A stretch of 64,000 nt of DNA. It comes from Parvibaculum sp040390855 (GTDB taxonomy: Bacteria; Pseudomonadota; Alphaproteobacteria; Parvibaculales; Parvibaculaceae). Position 1 is the first letter of the stretch; each line of letters starts with the position of its first letter. Below are positions 17,414 to 25,663 of this stretch, one piece after another. Both the position numbers and the translations under genes were made by a program. The DNA lies in assembly GCA_040390855.1 (NCBI GenBank), contig JAZJXO010000006.1, forward strand, positions 1 to 64,000, given 5' to 3'. Below the pieces are notes generated by a model, which saw only the letters and a list, made by a program, of their open reading frames with translations, did no database searches and was not told the origin of the DNA.

Positions 17414-17520
17414 TGCTTAAAAATGCGTCTTCATTGGGCGCTTGCTCAAAATTGAGGCTGTTTTTTTGCTTAGACGGGTTTTCAGATACGGAGAAAGGCG
17501 CAATCGGGCCGTTTCTCAAC

Positions 17521-17536
17521 TGGCCCGCGCTTTGCA
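17521..17536 (+). promoter_or_regulatory. Sigma-54 promoter of the guanidine operon
   Basis: TGGCCCGCGCTTTGCA matches TGGCAC-N5-TTGCA with one mismatch and exact GG-N10-GC spacing (GG 17522-17523, GC 17534-17535). The predicted start point, about 17547, falls only a few bases before the guanidine-I aptamer, as expected for a leader RNA. Confidence 0.65.
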
Positions 17537-17549
17537 ATCCATTGGATTG

Positions 17550-17662
17550 GCAGCGGCTAGGGTTCCGGCTTTCCGAAATTTGCGGGAGGTGCTGGTCCGA
17601 GAGCCGCACCCTGATCGGTGAACAGCGGTCAGGTACACGGCGGGATAAAAGCCCGGGAGACG
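17550..17662 (+). ncRNA. Guanidine-I (ykkC) riboswitch aptamer
   Basis: The conserved ykkC blocks appear in the right order: GGCTAGGGTTCCGG (17555-17568), then CTGGTCCGAGAG (17592-17603), then ACACGG followed by CGGGATAAAAGCCCGGGAGA (17641-17660). These are the most invariant stretches of the class. Binding of free guanidinium turns on the genes downstream, here the ABC transporter and catabolic genes. Confidence 0.95.
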
Positions 17663-17672
17663 GACGTAATGC

Positions 17673-17718
17673 GAGGATTGGCATTGCACCGCCTGGTCAC
17701 GCCGATCCTCCGACTTTT
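17673..17718 (+). terminator. Riboswitch expression-platform terminator
   Basis: Stem GAGGATTGGC (17673-17682) / GCCGATCCTC (17701-17710), ten pairs with one G-T wobble and a small inner hairpin, followed by a short TTTT. It lies directly after the aptamer and before the coding start, as expected for a guanidine-responsive attenuator. Confidence 0.7.
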
Positions 17719-17751
17719 GTACGCACTCAAACGGTCCGGAGGACTGACAAC

Positions 17752-18816
17752 ATGAAATTTTTTCCTAAGTTTGCTATCGCGGCAATGACGGCCTTGGCAC
17801 TCATAATGAGCGCACCGGCCAATGCTGCACCTAAAAAAGAATTTAAAGTGGCATGGTCGATCTATGTCGGCTGGATGCCATGGGGCTATGCGCAGGATCA
17901 CGGCATCGTCAAAAAATGGGCCGACAAATACGGCATCAAGATCGACGTTGTGCAGTTCAACGATTACATCGAGTCGATCAATCAATATACCGCTGGTTCG
18001 CTTGACGGTGTGCTCTCGACGAATATGGATGCGCTCGCCATTCCCTCCGTCGGCGGTGTTGACACAACGGCGCTCATCGTCGGCGATTATTCCAACGGCA
18101 ATGACGCGATCCTCCTGAAAGGCAAGACGAAGCTTGCCGACATCAAAGGTCAGAAGGTCAATCTCGTCGAATTGTCCGTGTCTCATTATGCCCTTGCCCG
18201 TGCGCTTGAAACGGTCGGTATGAGCGAGAAGGACGTCACGGTCGTCAACACGTCGGACGCTGACATGGAAGCAGCATGGAAGACGCCGGATGTGACGGCG
18301 ATGGTCACATGGAACCCGATGGTCGCTTCGATCCTGAAAGACCCGAAAGCCCATTCGGTTTTCGATTCGAGCAAACTGCCTGGCGAAATTCAGGATTGCC
18401 TTGTCGTCAATACCGATACGCTCAAAGACAATCCTGATTTCGGCAAGGCGATGGTCGGCATCTGGTTTGAAACCCTTGCGCTGATGCAATCGGGTACGCC
18501 GGAAGCCAAAGCCGCGCGTGAATCCATGGCCAAAGCCTCGGGTACGGATCTTGCCGGTTTTGAAGGTCAGCTCAAGACAACAATGATGTTCTGGACACCC
18601 AAGGACATGGTGGACTTTACAGGTGGTGATCTTGTGCCTGCGATGGACAAGGTGCGCCAATTCCTTTTCACACATGGTCTCCTTGGCAATAATGCGCCTT
18701 CGGCTGATGTTGTCGGCATCGAGTTTGCGGATGGCAAGATCATTGGTGACAAGTCGAACGTGAAATTCCGCTTCACGGACAAGTACATGAAACTCGCGGC
18801 CGACGGAAAGCTCTGA
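17752..18816 (+). CDS. Guanidine ABC transporter substrate-binding protein, copy 2
   Basis: 354 residues from the ATG at 17752, which has a strong GGAGGA ribosome-binding site 9 bases upstream; a longer frame starting at 17371 would run through the riboswitch and is rejected. A signal peptide (about 1-24, cleavage after ANA) precedes the NitT/TauT-like binding fold (FKVAWSIYVGWMPWGYAQ, QYTAGSLDGVL). It is a close paralogue of the protein at 16262. Placement behind a guanidine-I riboswitch with permease and ATPase immediately following indicates uptake of guanidine. Part of the ribosome-binding site could pair in GTCC-GGA-GGAC. Confidence 0.92.
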   Translation: MKFFPKFAIAAMTALALIMSAPANAAPKKEFKVAWSIYVGWMPWGYAQDHGIVKKWADKYGIKIDVVQFNDYIESINQYTAGSLDGVLSTNMDALAIPSVGGVDTTALIVGDYSNGNDAILLKGKTKLADIKGQKVNLVELSVSHYALARALETVGMSEKDVTVVNTSDADMEAAWKTPDVTAMVTWNPMVASILKDPKAHSVFDSSKLPGEIQDCLVVNTDTLKDNPDFGKAMVGIWFETLALMQSGTPEAKAARESMAKASGTDLAGFEGQLKTTMMFWTPKDMVDFTGGDLVPAMDKVRQFLFTHGLLGNNAPSADVVGIEFADGKIIGDKSNVKFRFTDKYMKLAADGKL

Positions 18817-18851
18817 GCCTCTTTCGTTTTCCTCGCAGATACGGGTATTTC

Positions 18852-19670
18852 ATGCGTCGCCTCATCAACCAGCATCCAAGCGTTCTGAATAGTCTGCTTC
18901 TTGCAGCTCTTCCTTTCGCGCTGGTCTTACTTGCCTATGCCGTCGCGTCCGAAGCACGGCTCAGCATCAATCCCGACGATAAGTTGCTGCCGGGTTGGTC
19001 CACGATTGAAGCGGCGATTATCCGGATGGGGTTTGTTGCCGATCTGCGCACGGGAAATTTTCTGCTTCTCGAAGACACGATAGCGAGCCTGCAAAGGCTG
19101 GCTATCGGTGTCGCCGTAGCAACCGTCATCGGCGGCGTTATCGGCATATTGCAGGGGCTCATCCCCTATGTGCGGGCCATGATGGCAAACTTCACCTCTG
19201 TCGTTTCCATGATCCCGCCGCTTGCCATTCTGCCCATTCTCTTCATCACCTTCGGGCTTGGAGAGCTTTCCAAAGTCGTTCTCATCGTCGTCGGCATCGT
19301 GCCTTACATCGTGCGCGATCTGGCCTTGCGCACGGAAGAACTGCCGCATGAAGAACTCATCAAGGCGCAGACATTGGGCGCTTCTACATGGCAGATCATC
19401 CTGCGCGTGGTGCTGCCGCAAATGTTGCCGCGCCTCATTGACAGCGTGCGTCTCTCGCTCGGTGCCGCCTGGCTCTATCTTATTGCAGCAGAAGCGATTG
19501 CTGCCGAGAGTGGCCTTGGCTACCGCATTTTTCTGATGCGCCGCTATCTCGCGATGGATGTGATCCTGCCTTATGTCTTCTGGATTACATTCCTCGCCTT
19601 CACTCTCGATTTCATCCTGCGCATTTTCCAGCGGGTCACATTCCGCTGGATGTATCGCGGTCAGGCATAA
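18852..19670 (+). CDS. Guanidine ABC transporter permease
   Basis: 272 residues with about six membrane helices of the binding-protein-dependent transport type (BPD_transp_1). The cytoplasmic EAA loop reads LIKAQTLGASTWQIILRVVL. A large N-terminal periplasmic stretch (about 35-75) precedes the core. It sits between the binding protein and ATPase genes of the same riboswitch-controlled unit and should form a homodimeric channel. Confidence 0.9.
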   Translation: MRRLINQHPSVLNSLLLAALPFALVLLAYAVASEARLSINPDDKLLPGWSTIEAAIIRMGFVADLRTGNFLLLEDTIASLQRLAIGVAVATVIGGVIGILQGLIPYVRAMMANFTSVVSMIPPLAILPILFITFGLGELSKVVLIVVGIVPYIVRDLALRTEELPHEELIKAQTLGASTWQIILRVVLPQMLPRLIDSVRLSLGAAWLYLIAAEAIAAESGLGYRIFLMRRYLAMDVILPYVFWITFLAFTLDFILRIFQRVTFRWMYRGQA

Positions 19671-19680
19671 GGCTTAGTCC

Positions 19681-20466
19681 ATGAGTAGCGTTAGCGTCGA
19701 GAATGTCTGGAAGATTTACGGTCGTCAGACCGTGCTGGAGCGGATCAGCTTTGAAGTCGCGCCGAAATCCTTTGTCGCCCTTGTGGGTCCGTCCGGCTGC
19801 GGCAAGTCCACTTTCCTCCGGATGCTGTTGGGCGATGAAACGCCGAGCAAAGGCCGCATCCTTGTGGACGGCGAGCCTTTGATGGCCGAACCCTCACCTG
19901 ATCGCGGTGTTGTGTTCCAGAAATACTCTGTCTTTCCGCATTTGACCTGTTTGCAGAACGTGATGCTGGGTCTTGAGTTTGCTGCCGCGCCGCGCCTTGG
20001 TATTTTGCTCGGAAAGAAGCGCCGTGAGGCCAAAGATATTTCGCGCGACATGCTTCAGCGCGTGGGTCTTGGTGCGGCTGAGAACAAATATCCGACCGAG
20101 CTTTCCGGCGGAATGCAGCAGCGTCTTGCCATCGCGCAGGCGCTGGTGAAAAAACCAAAACTGCTGCTGCTTGACGAGCCCTTTGGTGCGCTTGATCCGG
20201 GTATCCGGGCAGGCGTACACGAGGTTTTGTTGCAGCTCTGGAACGAGACGGGCATGACGGTTTTCATGGTGACACATGATCTCTCCGAAGCCTTCAAGCT
20301 CGGCACGCGCGTTATTGCTTTTGACCGTCGTCATACGCGACCGGAAGAAGCGGAAGCCTATGGCGCGACCATCACGTTTGATCTGCCGGTGTATCACTCT
20401 GCTCCGAAACCTGCCGATGTGGTTTTGAAAGAGGCGGAGCCTATTGCGCTCAAAGCAGCGGTTTGA
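19681..20466 (+). CDS. Guanidine ABC transporter ATPase
   Basis: 261 residues. Walker A is GPSGCGKST (about 37-45), the Q-loop region is VVFQKYSVFP, the signature is LSGGMQQRL, and Walker B is LLLLDEP followed by a D-loop and the H-loop MVTHDLSEA. It follows the permease by 10 bases and energises the import system. An approximately 25-residue insertion after the Q-loop (APRLGILLGKKRREAKD) distinguishes it from plain TauB/SsuB proteins. Confidence 0.92.
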   Translation: MSSVSVENVWKIYGRQTVLERISFEVAPKSFVALVGPSGCGKSTFLRMLLGDETPSKGRILVDGEPLMAEPSPDRGVVFQKYSVFPHLTCLQNVMLGLEFAAAPRLGILLGKKRREAKDISRDMLQRVGLGAAENKYPTELSGGMQQRLAIAQALVKKPKLLLLDEPFGALDPGIRAGVHEVLLQLWNETGMTVFMVTHDLSEAFKLGTRVIAFDRRHTRPEEAEAYGATITFDLPVYHSAPKPADVVLKEAEPIALKAAV

Positions 20467-20474
20467 ATTTTTAC

Positions 20475-20540
20475 GCATCGGGACGACCCGGTGCTGACAA
20501 GGGTTCGTGGGTCACGCGAACTTTTATCCGGACGACCGGA
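20475..20540 (+). ncRNA. Guanidine-II (mini-ykkC) riboswitch
   Basis: Two hairpins, each closed by the diagnostic ACGA tetraloop: GCATCGGG-ACGA-CCCGGTGC (20475-20494, one wobble pair) and TCCGG-ACGA-CCGGA (20527-20540), joined by a 32-base linker. Two ACGR-capped stems define this class. The ribosome-binding site of the next gene (GAGGACTAGAG) starts about 13 bases after the second hairpin, so control is probably translational. Confidence 0.85.
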
Positions 20541-20564
20541 GCGATTTGCGACTGAGGACTAGAG

Positions 20565-21413
20565 ATGAACATGACATCTCCCGACACACTTAAATCCGAC
20601 ACCTATGCCGCCCAGCGCGCCCGCTACGAAGCGCTTTATGCGCGTGGTCGCGCGGCTCGACGCGACTTTGCCGATGCGGTCGGCAATCCCGCCGTGATTG
20701 ACCCCGCACTTGTTGTCGCGAGCGAAACCTTACCTGCAAACTGGGGCACGTCGATGATCGTGGCGCGCGGACAGACGCTGCGCATTATTGCGGGCGATAA
20801 GACACAAGGCATTTCGGTGTTGCTCTATCGCGCTGACGAGCCGACCGAACGCCTCAATGTGGGCGACACGGTCAAGGTGCAATGGTCGGCCAAGCTCCAT
20901 AAAGGCAAACTTCTCTATTCCGATATGGGTCGCGTGCTTGCCTCGATCACGGATGACACCTACAGCCATCACGATGCGCTGGCCGGTGGTTCCACGACGG
21001 CGACCAATATCAGAAAATACGGTCACGATCAGGCCCGTCACACGCGCGGCAATTTTATTTTGCTGGCGTCAAAACACGGGCTGTCGAAGTCCGACATTCC
21101 GCCCTGCGTCACTTTTTTCGCGCCGGTGAGCGTGACAGGGAGTGGCGCGTTTGTATGGGCCGGACCCAGCGTGAAGGACGGTGACTATGTCGATCTGCGT
21201 GCTGAATTGGATGTGCTGGTCTTCGTCTCGAACTGCCCGCATCCCCTGTCGCCCTCAATGGACGAGCCTTCGCCAGTTGACTTGATGCGTTGGAAATCTC
21301 CTGCCGCCTTGCCGGATGATTTTTGCCGCACCTCCTGCGAAGAAGCGGTCCGTGGTTTTGAAAATACAGATGCGCTCGTCGGCCTCGGCGCTCAGCTTGC
21401 GAAGGGGGCCTGA
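20565..21413 (+). CDS. Carboxyguanidine deiminase subunit A (urea-carboxylase-associated protein 1)
   Basis: 282 residues, urea amidolyase-associated protein 1 type. Conserved family segments are NWGTSMIVARGQTLRII, DEPTERLNVGDTVKVQW and VFVSNCPHPLSP. Work on guanidine carboxylase showed that this protein with its neighbour forms a heteromeric carboxyguanidine deiminase, which converts carboxyguanidine to allophanate plus ammonia. It is the first gene after the guanidine-II riboswitch and lies 3 bases from its partner gene. The start is supported by GAGGA upstream. Confidence 0.88.
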   Translation: MNMTSPDTLKSDTYAAQRARYEALYARGRAARRDFADAVGNPAVIDPALVVASETLPANWGTSMIVARGQTLRIIAGDKTQGISVLLYRADEPTERLNVGDTVKVQWSAKLHKGKLLYSDMGRVLASITDDTYSHHDALAGGSTTATNIRKYGHDQARHTRGNFILLASKHGLSKSDIPPCVTFFAPVSVTGSGAFVWAGPSVKDGDYVDLRAELDVLVFVSNCPHPLSPSMDEPSPVDLMRWKSPAALPDDFCRTSCEEAVRGFENTDALVGLGAQLAKGA

Positions 21414-21416
21414 ACC

Positions 21417-22043
21417 ATGGGCATCAATCGTGAACCCAATGCTGTCGGTTATGATTTCACCGTCCCCGCCGGAAAGCCCTGGTCGCATATCGTGCGGCGC
21501 GGTGAAGTCCTGCGCATTGTTGACAGCGAAGGCTGTCAGGCGGTCGATACGCTTTTCTATAAAGCCGGTGACGCAAGCGAGCGCTACAGTGCGCAGGATA
21601 CTGTGCGTGAACAGGGCTCGCCCTACATCACCACGGGCACGCAGCTTCTGTCGAACGAAGGTAATGTGATGGCGACAATTATCGCTGACACATCCGGCGG
21701 GCACGACACGTCTGCCGGTGCCTGTAGTGCGGAGGCCAATACCGTCCGCTTTGGCCATGAAACCAAATTTATGCATAGCTGCCGCGATAATTTTGTCTCC
21801 GAGCTTGCGCGTCATGGCATGACCAAGCGCGACATCGTCAGCAATATCAACTTCTTTATGAATGTGCCGATCGAACCCGATGGTACGCTCGCGATCGTTG
21901 ATGGCGTGTCAAAGCCCGGTGATTATGTGGAGCTGAGGGCCGAGATGGACATTCTCGTTGTCATTTCCAACTGCCCGCAGGTCAACAACCCGTGCAACGA
22001 TTTTAATCCGACCCCCATCCAAACTTTAATCTGGAACGGCTGA
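21417..22043 (+). CDS. Carboxyguanidine deiminase subunit B (urea-carboxylase-associated protein 2)
   Basis: 208 residues, urea amidolyase-associated protein 2 type. It shares a fold with subunit A (WSHIVRRGEVLRIVDSEGCQAVDTLFY) and has the signature ISNCPQVNNPCNDFNPTPIQ at the C-terminus, including two Cys that may bind a metal or act in catalysis. With subunit A it deiminates carboxyguanidine made by the carboxylase encoded 2 bases downstream. Confidence 0.9.
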   Translation: MGINREPNAVGYDFTVPAGKPWSHIVRRGEVLRIVDSEGCQAVDTLFYKAGDASERYSAQDTVREQGSPYITTGTQLLSNEGNVMATIIADTSGGHDTSAGACSAEANTVRFGHETKFMHSCRDNFVSELARHGMTKRDIVSNINFFMNVPIEPDGTLAIVDGVSKPGDYVELRAEMDILVVISNCPQVNNPCNDFNPTPIQTLIWNG

Positions 22044-22045
22044 CC

Positions 22046-25000
22046 ATGTTTAAGAAAGTTTTGGTGGCCAATCGCGGTGAAATCGCCGTCCGTGTTATCC
22101 GTTCGCTGAAGAAGTTGGGCGTGGCGTCTGTTGCTATTTATTCGGAAGCTGATCGTTTTGCCGCCCACGTGAGCATGGCCGGTGAAGCCGTTTGCGTCGG
22201 TCCTGCCAATGTTGCGGCGAGCTATCTCAATGTCGATGCGATCCTTGATGCGATCCGTCAGACGGGTGCCGAAGCCGTGCATCCGGGCTATGGGTTTCTG
22301 AGTGAAAATCCCGATTTCGTGACGGCATTGGAAGCGGCAGGCGTTGTCTTTATCGGCCCCTCGCCTGCCCATATGCGCGCCTTTGCACTGAAGCATACGG
22401 CGCGTGAACTCGCCGAGACGAGTGACGTGCCGCTCCTGCCGGGCTCGCCGCTGGTGCGCGATCTGGACGACGCAAGGACATGGGCGGCTAAGATCGGCTA
22501 TCCCGTCATGCTGAAAAGCACGGCGGGTGGTGGCGGAATCGGTTTGCAGCTTTGCAAGTCGGCAGCCGATCTGCCGCGTCTCTTCGAAACGGTGCAGCGT
22601 CTGGCGCTTGCCAATTTCAAGGATGCAGGACTCTTCATCGAGAAATTCGTTGCCGAGGCGCGTCACATCGAAGTGCAGATTTTTGGTGATGGCAAGGGCG
22701 AGGTGATCGCACTTGGTGAACGCGATTGCTCGGCCCAGCGTCGCAACCAGAAAGTGATTGAAGAGACACCGGCGCCGCATCTGTCGGAGGAGATGCGGGC
22801 TGAATTGCATCAGGCGGCGGTGAAGCTCGGCCGGAGTGTGTCTTATGCCTCTGCCGGTACGGTCGAGTTCATCTATGATGCGTCAGAAGCGAAGTTCTAT
22901 TTCCTCGAAGTGAACACCCGTCTACAGGTTGAGCATCCCGTAACCGAGGAAGTCACGGGTCTTGATCTCGTCGAAATGATGATCAAACAGGCGGCGGGCG
23001 ATCTCGGTTCTCTGGCGACTTATGAACGTGCCTGCGATGGTCATGCCATTGAAGTGCGCCTCTATGCGGAAGACGCGGCGCGCAATTTCCAGCCCTCGTC
23101 GGGTCTCCTTACGCATGTGTCGTTTGCACCCTCGGCGCGTGTGGACGGCTGGATCGTCACCGGTACCGACGTGTCGCCCTTTTATGATCCGATGCTTGCC
23201 AAAATCATCGTCCACGGGAAAAACCGTGCCGATGCGGTGACAAAGCTTGCCGCCGCGCTGGACGCGAGTTCGGTCTATGGCATCGAGACCAATCTCGATT
23301 ATCTGCGTCAGCTTGTTCGCTCGCCGCATTTTCTCGGCGGGTCGATGCGCACATCGACGCTTGGCAATTTCGCGTTTCATCCCTCGACCATCGACGTCAT
23401 TGCGCCGGGAGCCCAGTCAAGCATTCAGGACTATCCTGGTCGCGTCGGCTACTGGAATGTCGGTGTGCCGCCGTCCGGCCCGATGGACAGCCTGTCGTTT
23501 CGTTTGGCCAACCGCCTTGTCGGCAATGCGGACGGTGCGCCCGCACTTGAGATGACACTTAACGGTCCAACGCTGTTTTTCCGCACCGACGCCGTCATTG
23601 CCCTCACGGGGGCCGACATGGAAGCGAAGCTCGACGGCGAAGTGATCGCGTATTATGACGCCGTCAAAGTGAAGCGCGGCCAGACGCTTGAGGTCGGTGA
23701 TGTGGTGAGTGCCGGACAGCGCAGCTATCTCGCTGTGCGGCACGGTTTCGATGTGCCTGTCTATCTCGGTAGCCGCTCGACGTTCACGCTTGGCAAATTC
23801 GGCGGCCACGCCACCGGTGCGCTCAAGACCGGCGATGTGCTGCGCGTTAACCGCAAGGGTGCCGTTGCTGAGGCGCGTGTTGATATGCTGGCGGATGCTG
23901 ACCGGCCCGTGCTTGGCCGTCAGTGGGAAATCGCGGCACTTTACGGACCTCACGGTGCGCCCGACTATTTTGCCGACGAGGACATCGAGACGCTCTTTAG
24001 CGCCACCTATGAAGTGCATTACAACTCGGCGCGCACAGGCGTGCGACTGATCGGGCCAAAGCCCAAGTGGGCGCGGCTCGACGGCGGCGAGGCAGGATTG
24101 CATCCCTCGAACATTCACGACAATGCCTATGCCGTCGGTACGATTGATTTCACCGGCGACATGCCGATTATTCTCGGTCCCGATGGTCCGAGCCTTGGCG
24201 GTTTCGTCTGCCCTGCGACTTTGGCGAAAGCGGACCTGTGGAAAATCGGCCAGCTCCGTCCGGGCGACAAGTTGCGTTTCCGCCGTATCGGTGACGAAGA
24301 AGCCGAGAAGATGCGCCGCGATGAAGAGACATGGGTGAAGGTGCTACGCCAACCGCAAAGCGCGCCGCATAGAGCGGGCCTTCCCGGCACCGGTCAGGCG
24401 ATCCTCGGTCGCATCGACGATCTTGAGGTCAAGGTCACCTACCGTCGCGCGGGCGATGATTATCTGCTCATTGAATATGGTGCGAACGTGCTCGATTTCG
24501 CGCTGCGTATGCGGGCCCATGCGATGATGGAAGCGCTCATCGCGCGGGCCGTCCCCGGCATCATCGAAATGACGCCGGGCATCCGCTCGCTACAGGTGCA
24601 TTTTGATCCCGACCGGATTTCCGTGCGCAAACTCCTGCGGCTTGTCGAGGAAACCGAACGGGCGCTGCCCGCCACACGCGACATCGAAGTGCCGAGCCGT
24701 ATCGTGCATCTGCCGCTCTCATGGGATGACGAGGCCGCGCGTGAGGCGGTGCGTAAATATCAGACGCTCGTGAATCCCAATGCGCCGTGGTGCCCTTCCA
24801 ACATTGAGTTCATCTGTCGGATCAACGGGCTCGACAGTATCGAAGAGGTACGCCGCATCGTTTATGAAGCGGATTATATGGTGCTGGGTCTGGGCGACGT
24901 CTATCTCGGTGCGCCGGTCGCAACGCCGCTTGATCCGCGTCACCGTCTGGTGACGACGAAATATAATCCGGCGCGGACATGGACGCCGGAAAATGCTGTC

Positions 25001-25663
25001 GGCATCGGCGGCGCTTATATGTGCGTCTATGGCATGGAGGGCCCCGGCGGTTATCAGCTTGTCGGGCGGACGGTGCAGATGTGGAACACATGGCGCACGA
25101 CGGAGAGCTTTGTCGAAGGATCGCCCTGGCTCTTGCGGTTTTTTGACCGTATCCGCTTTTATGAAGTCTCCGCGGATGAATTGCTGGAGGCGCGGGCTGC
25201 CTTCCCGCATGGCCGCTTCGATGTGAAGGTCGAGCCTTCGTCATTCCGCCTGTCTGATTATATGGGCTTTCTCGACGAAAATGCCGATGAGATCGCAGGC
25301 TTTCGCGCGACGCAGCGTCAGGCGTTTGAGGAAGAGCGCCGGCGTTGGGCAGAGCAGGGCATCACTCTTGAAAGTGCCGAAGTCGATCTGCCGCCCGCGC
25401 TTGATCTCGGCAAGATGCCGCCTGGTGCGCGGCTGGTCGAGGCGAGCGTCCCCGGTAATGTCTGGTCAATCGGTGTGCAGCCGGGCGATGAAGTGATGAA
25501 GGACCAGTCGCTTGTTGTGCTTGAATCCATGAAAATGGAGATCGACATGAAAGCGCCGATGAGTGGGCGCGTCTATGAGATCCATTGCTCGCCGGGTCAT
25601 ATGGTGCAGGCGGGACAGGCCTTGGTGACGATCCTGCCGCTTGAGAAAGTGAGTGCCGCATGA
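22046..25663 (+). CDS. Biotin-dependent guanidine (urea-type) carboxylase
   Basis: 1205 residues. A biotin carboxylase domain at about 1-445 (FKKVLVANRGEIAVRVIRS, ATP-grasp STAGGGGIGLQ, EVNTRLQVEHPVTEEVTG) is followed by KipA- and KipI-like carboxyltransferase halves (about 455-780 and 800-1060, ending with GPGGYQLVGRTVQMW) and a C-terminal biotinyl domain with Lys1163 in LESMKMEID. The architecture equals urea carboxylase. Many bacterial members next to the two associated proteins prefer guanidine and make carboxyguanidine. Riboswitches and context strongly favour guanidine here. The substrate-discriminating active-site residue was not identified. Confidence 0.93.
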   Translation: MFKKVLVANRGEIAVRVIRSLKKLGVASVAIYSEADRFAAHVSMAGEAVCVGPANVAASYLNVDAILDAIRQTGAEAVHPGYGFLSENPDFVTALEAAGVVFIGPSPAHMRAFALKHTARELAETSDVPLLPGSPLVRDLDDARTWAAKIGYPVMLKSTAGGGGIGLQLCKSAADLPRLFETVQRLALANFKDAGLFIEKFVAEARHIEVQIFGDGKGEVIALGERDCSAQRRNQKVIEETPAPHLSEEMRAELHQAAVKLGRSVSYASAGTVEFIYDASEAKFYFLEVNTRLQVEHPVTEEVTGLDLVEMMIKQAAGDLGSLATYERACDGHAIEVRLYAEDAARNFQPSSGLLTHVSFAPSARVDGWIVTGTDVSPFYDPMLAKIIVHGKNRADAVTKLAAALDASSVYGIETNLDYLRQLVRSPHFLGGSMRTSTLGNFAFHPSTIDVIAPGAQSSIQDYPGRVGYWNVGVPPSGPMDSLSFRLANRLVGNADGAPALEMTLNGPTLFFRTDAVIALTGADMEAKLDGEVIAYYDAVKVKRGQTLEVGDVVSAGQRSYLAVRHGFDVPVYLGSRSTFTLGKFGGHATGALKTGDVLRVNRKGAVAEARVDMLADADRPVLGRQWEIAALYGPHGAPDYFADEDIETLFSATYEVHYNSARTGVRLIGPKPKWARLDGGEAGLHPSNIHDNAYAVGTIDFTGDMPIILGPDGPSLGGFVCPATLAKADLWKIGQLRPGDKLRFRRIGDEEAEKMRRDEETWVKVLRQPQSAPHRAGLPGTGQAILGRIDDLEVKVTYRRAGDDYLLIEYGANVLDFALRMRAHAMMEALIARAVPGIIEMTPGIRSLQVHFDPDRISVRKLLRLVEETERALPATRDIEVPSRIVHLPLSWDDEAAREAVRKYQTLVNPNAPWCPSNIEFICRINGLDSIEEVRRIVYEADYMVLGLGDVYLGAPVATPLDPRHRLVTTKYNPARTWTPENAVGIGGAYMCVYGMEGPGGYQLVGRTVQMWNTWRTTESFVEGSPWLLRFFDRIRFYEVSADELLEARAAFPHGRFDVKVEPSSFRLSDYMGFLDENADEIAGFRATQRQAFEEERRRWAEQGITLESAEVDLPPALDLGKMPPGARLVEASVPGNVWSIGVQPGDEVMKDQSLVVLESMKMEIDMKAPMSGRVYEIHCSPGHMVQAGQALVTILPLEKVSAA

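Noticed and set aside
17371..17751. Long N-terminal extension of the second binding protein
   Set aside because: It runs through the terminator, sigma-54 promoter and riboswitch; the ATG at 17752 has a strong ribosome-binding site and a proper signal peptide.
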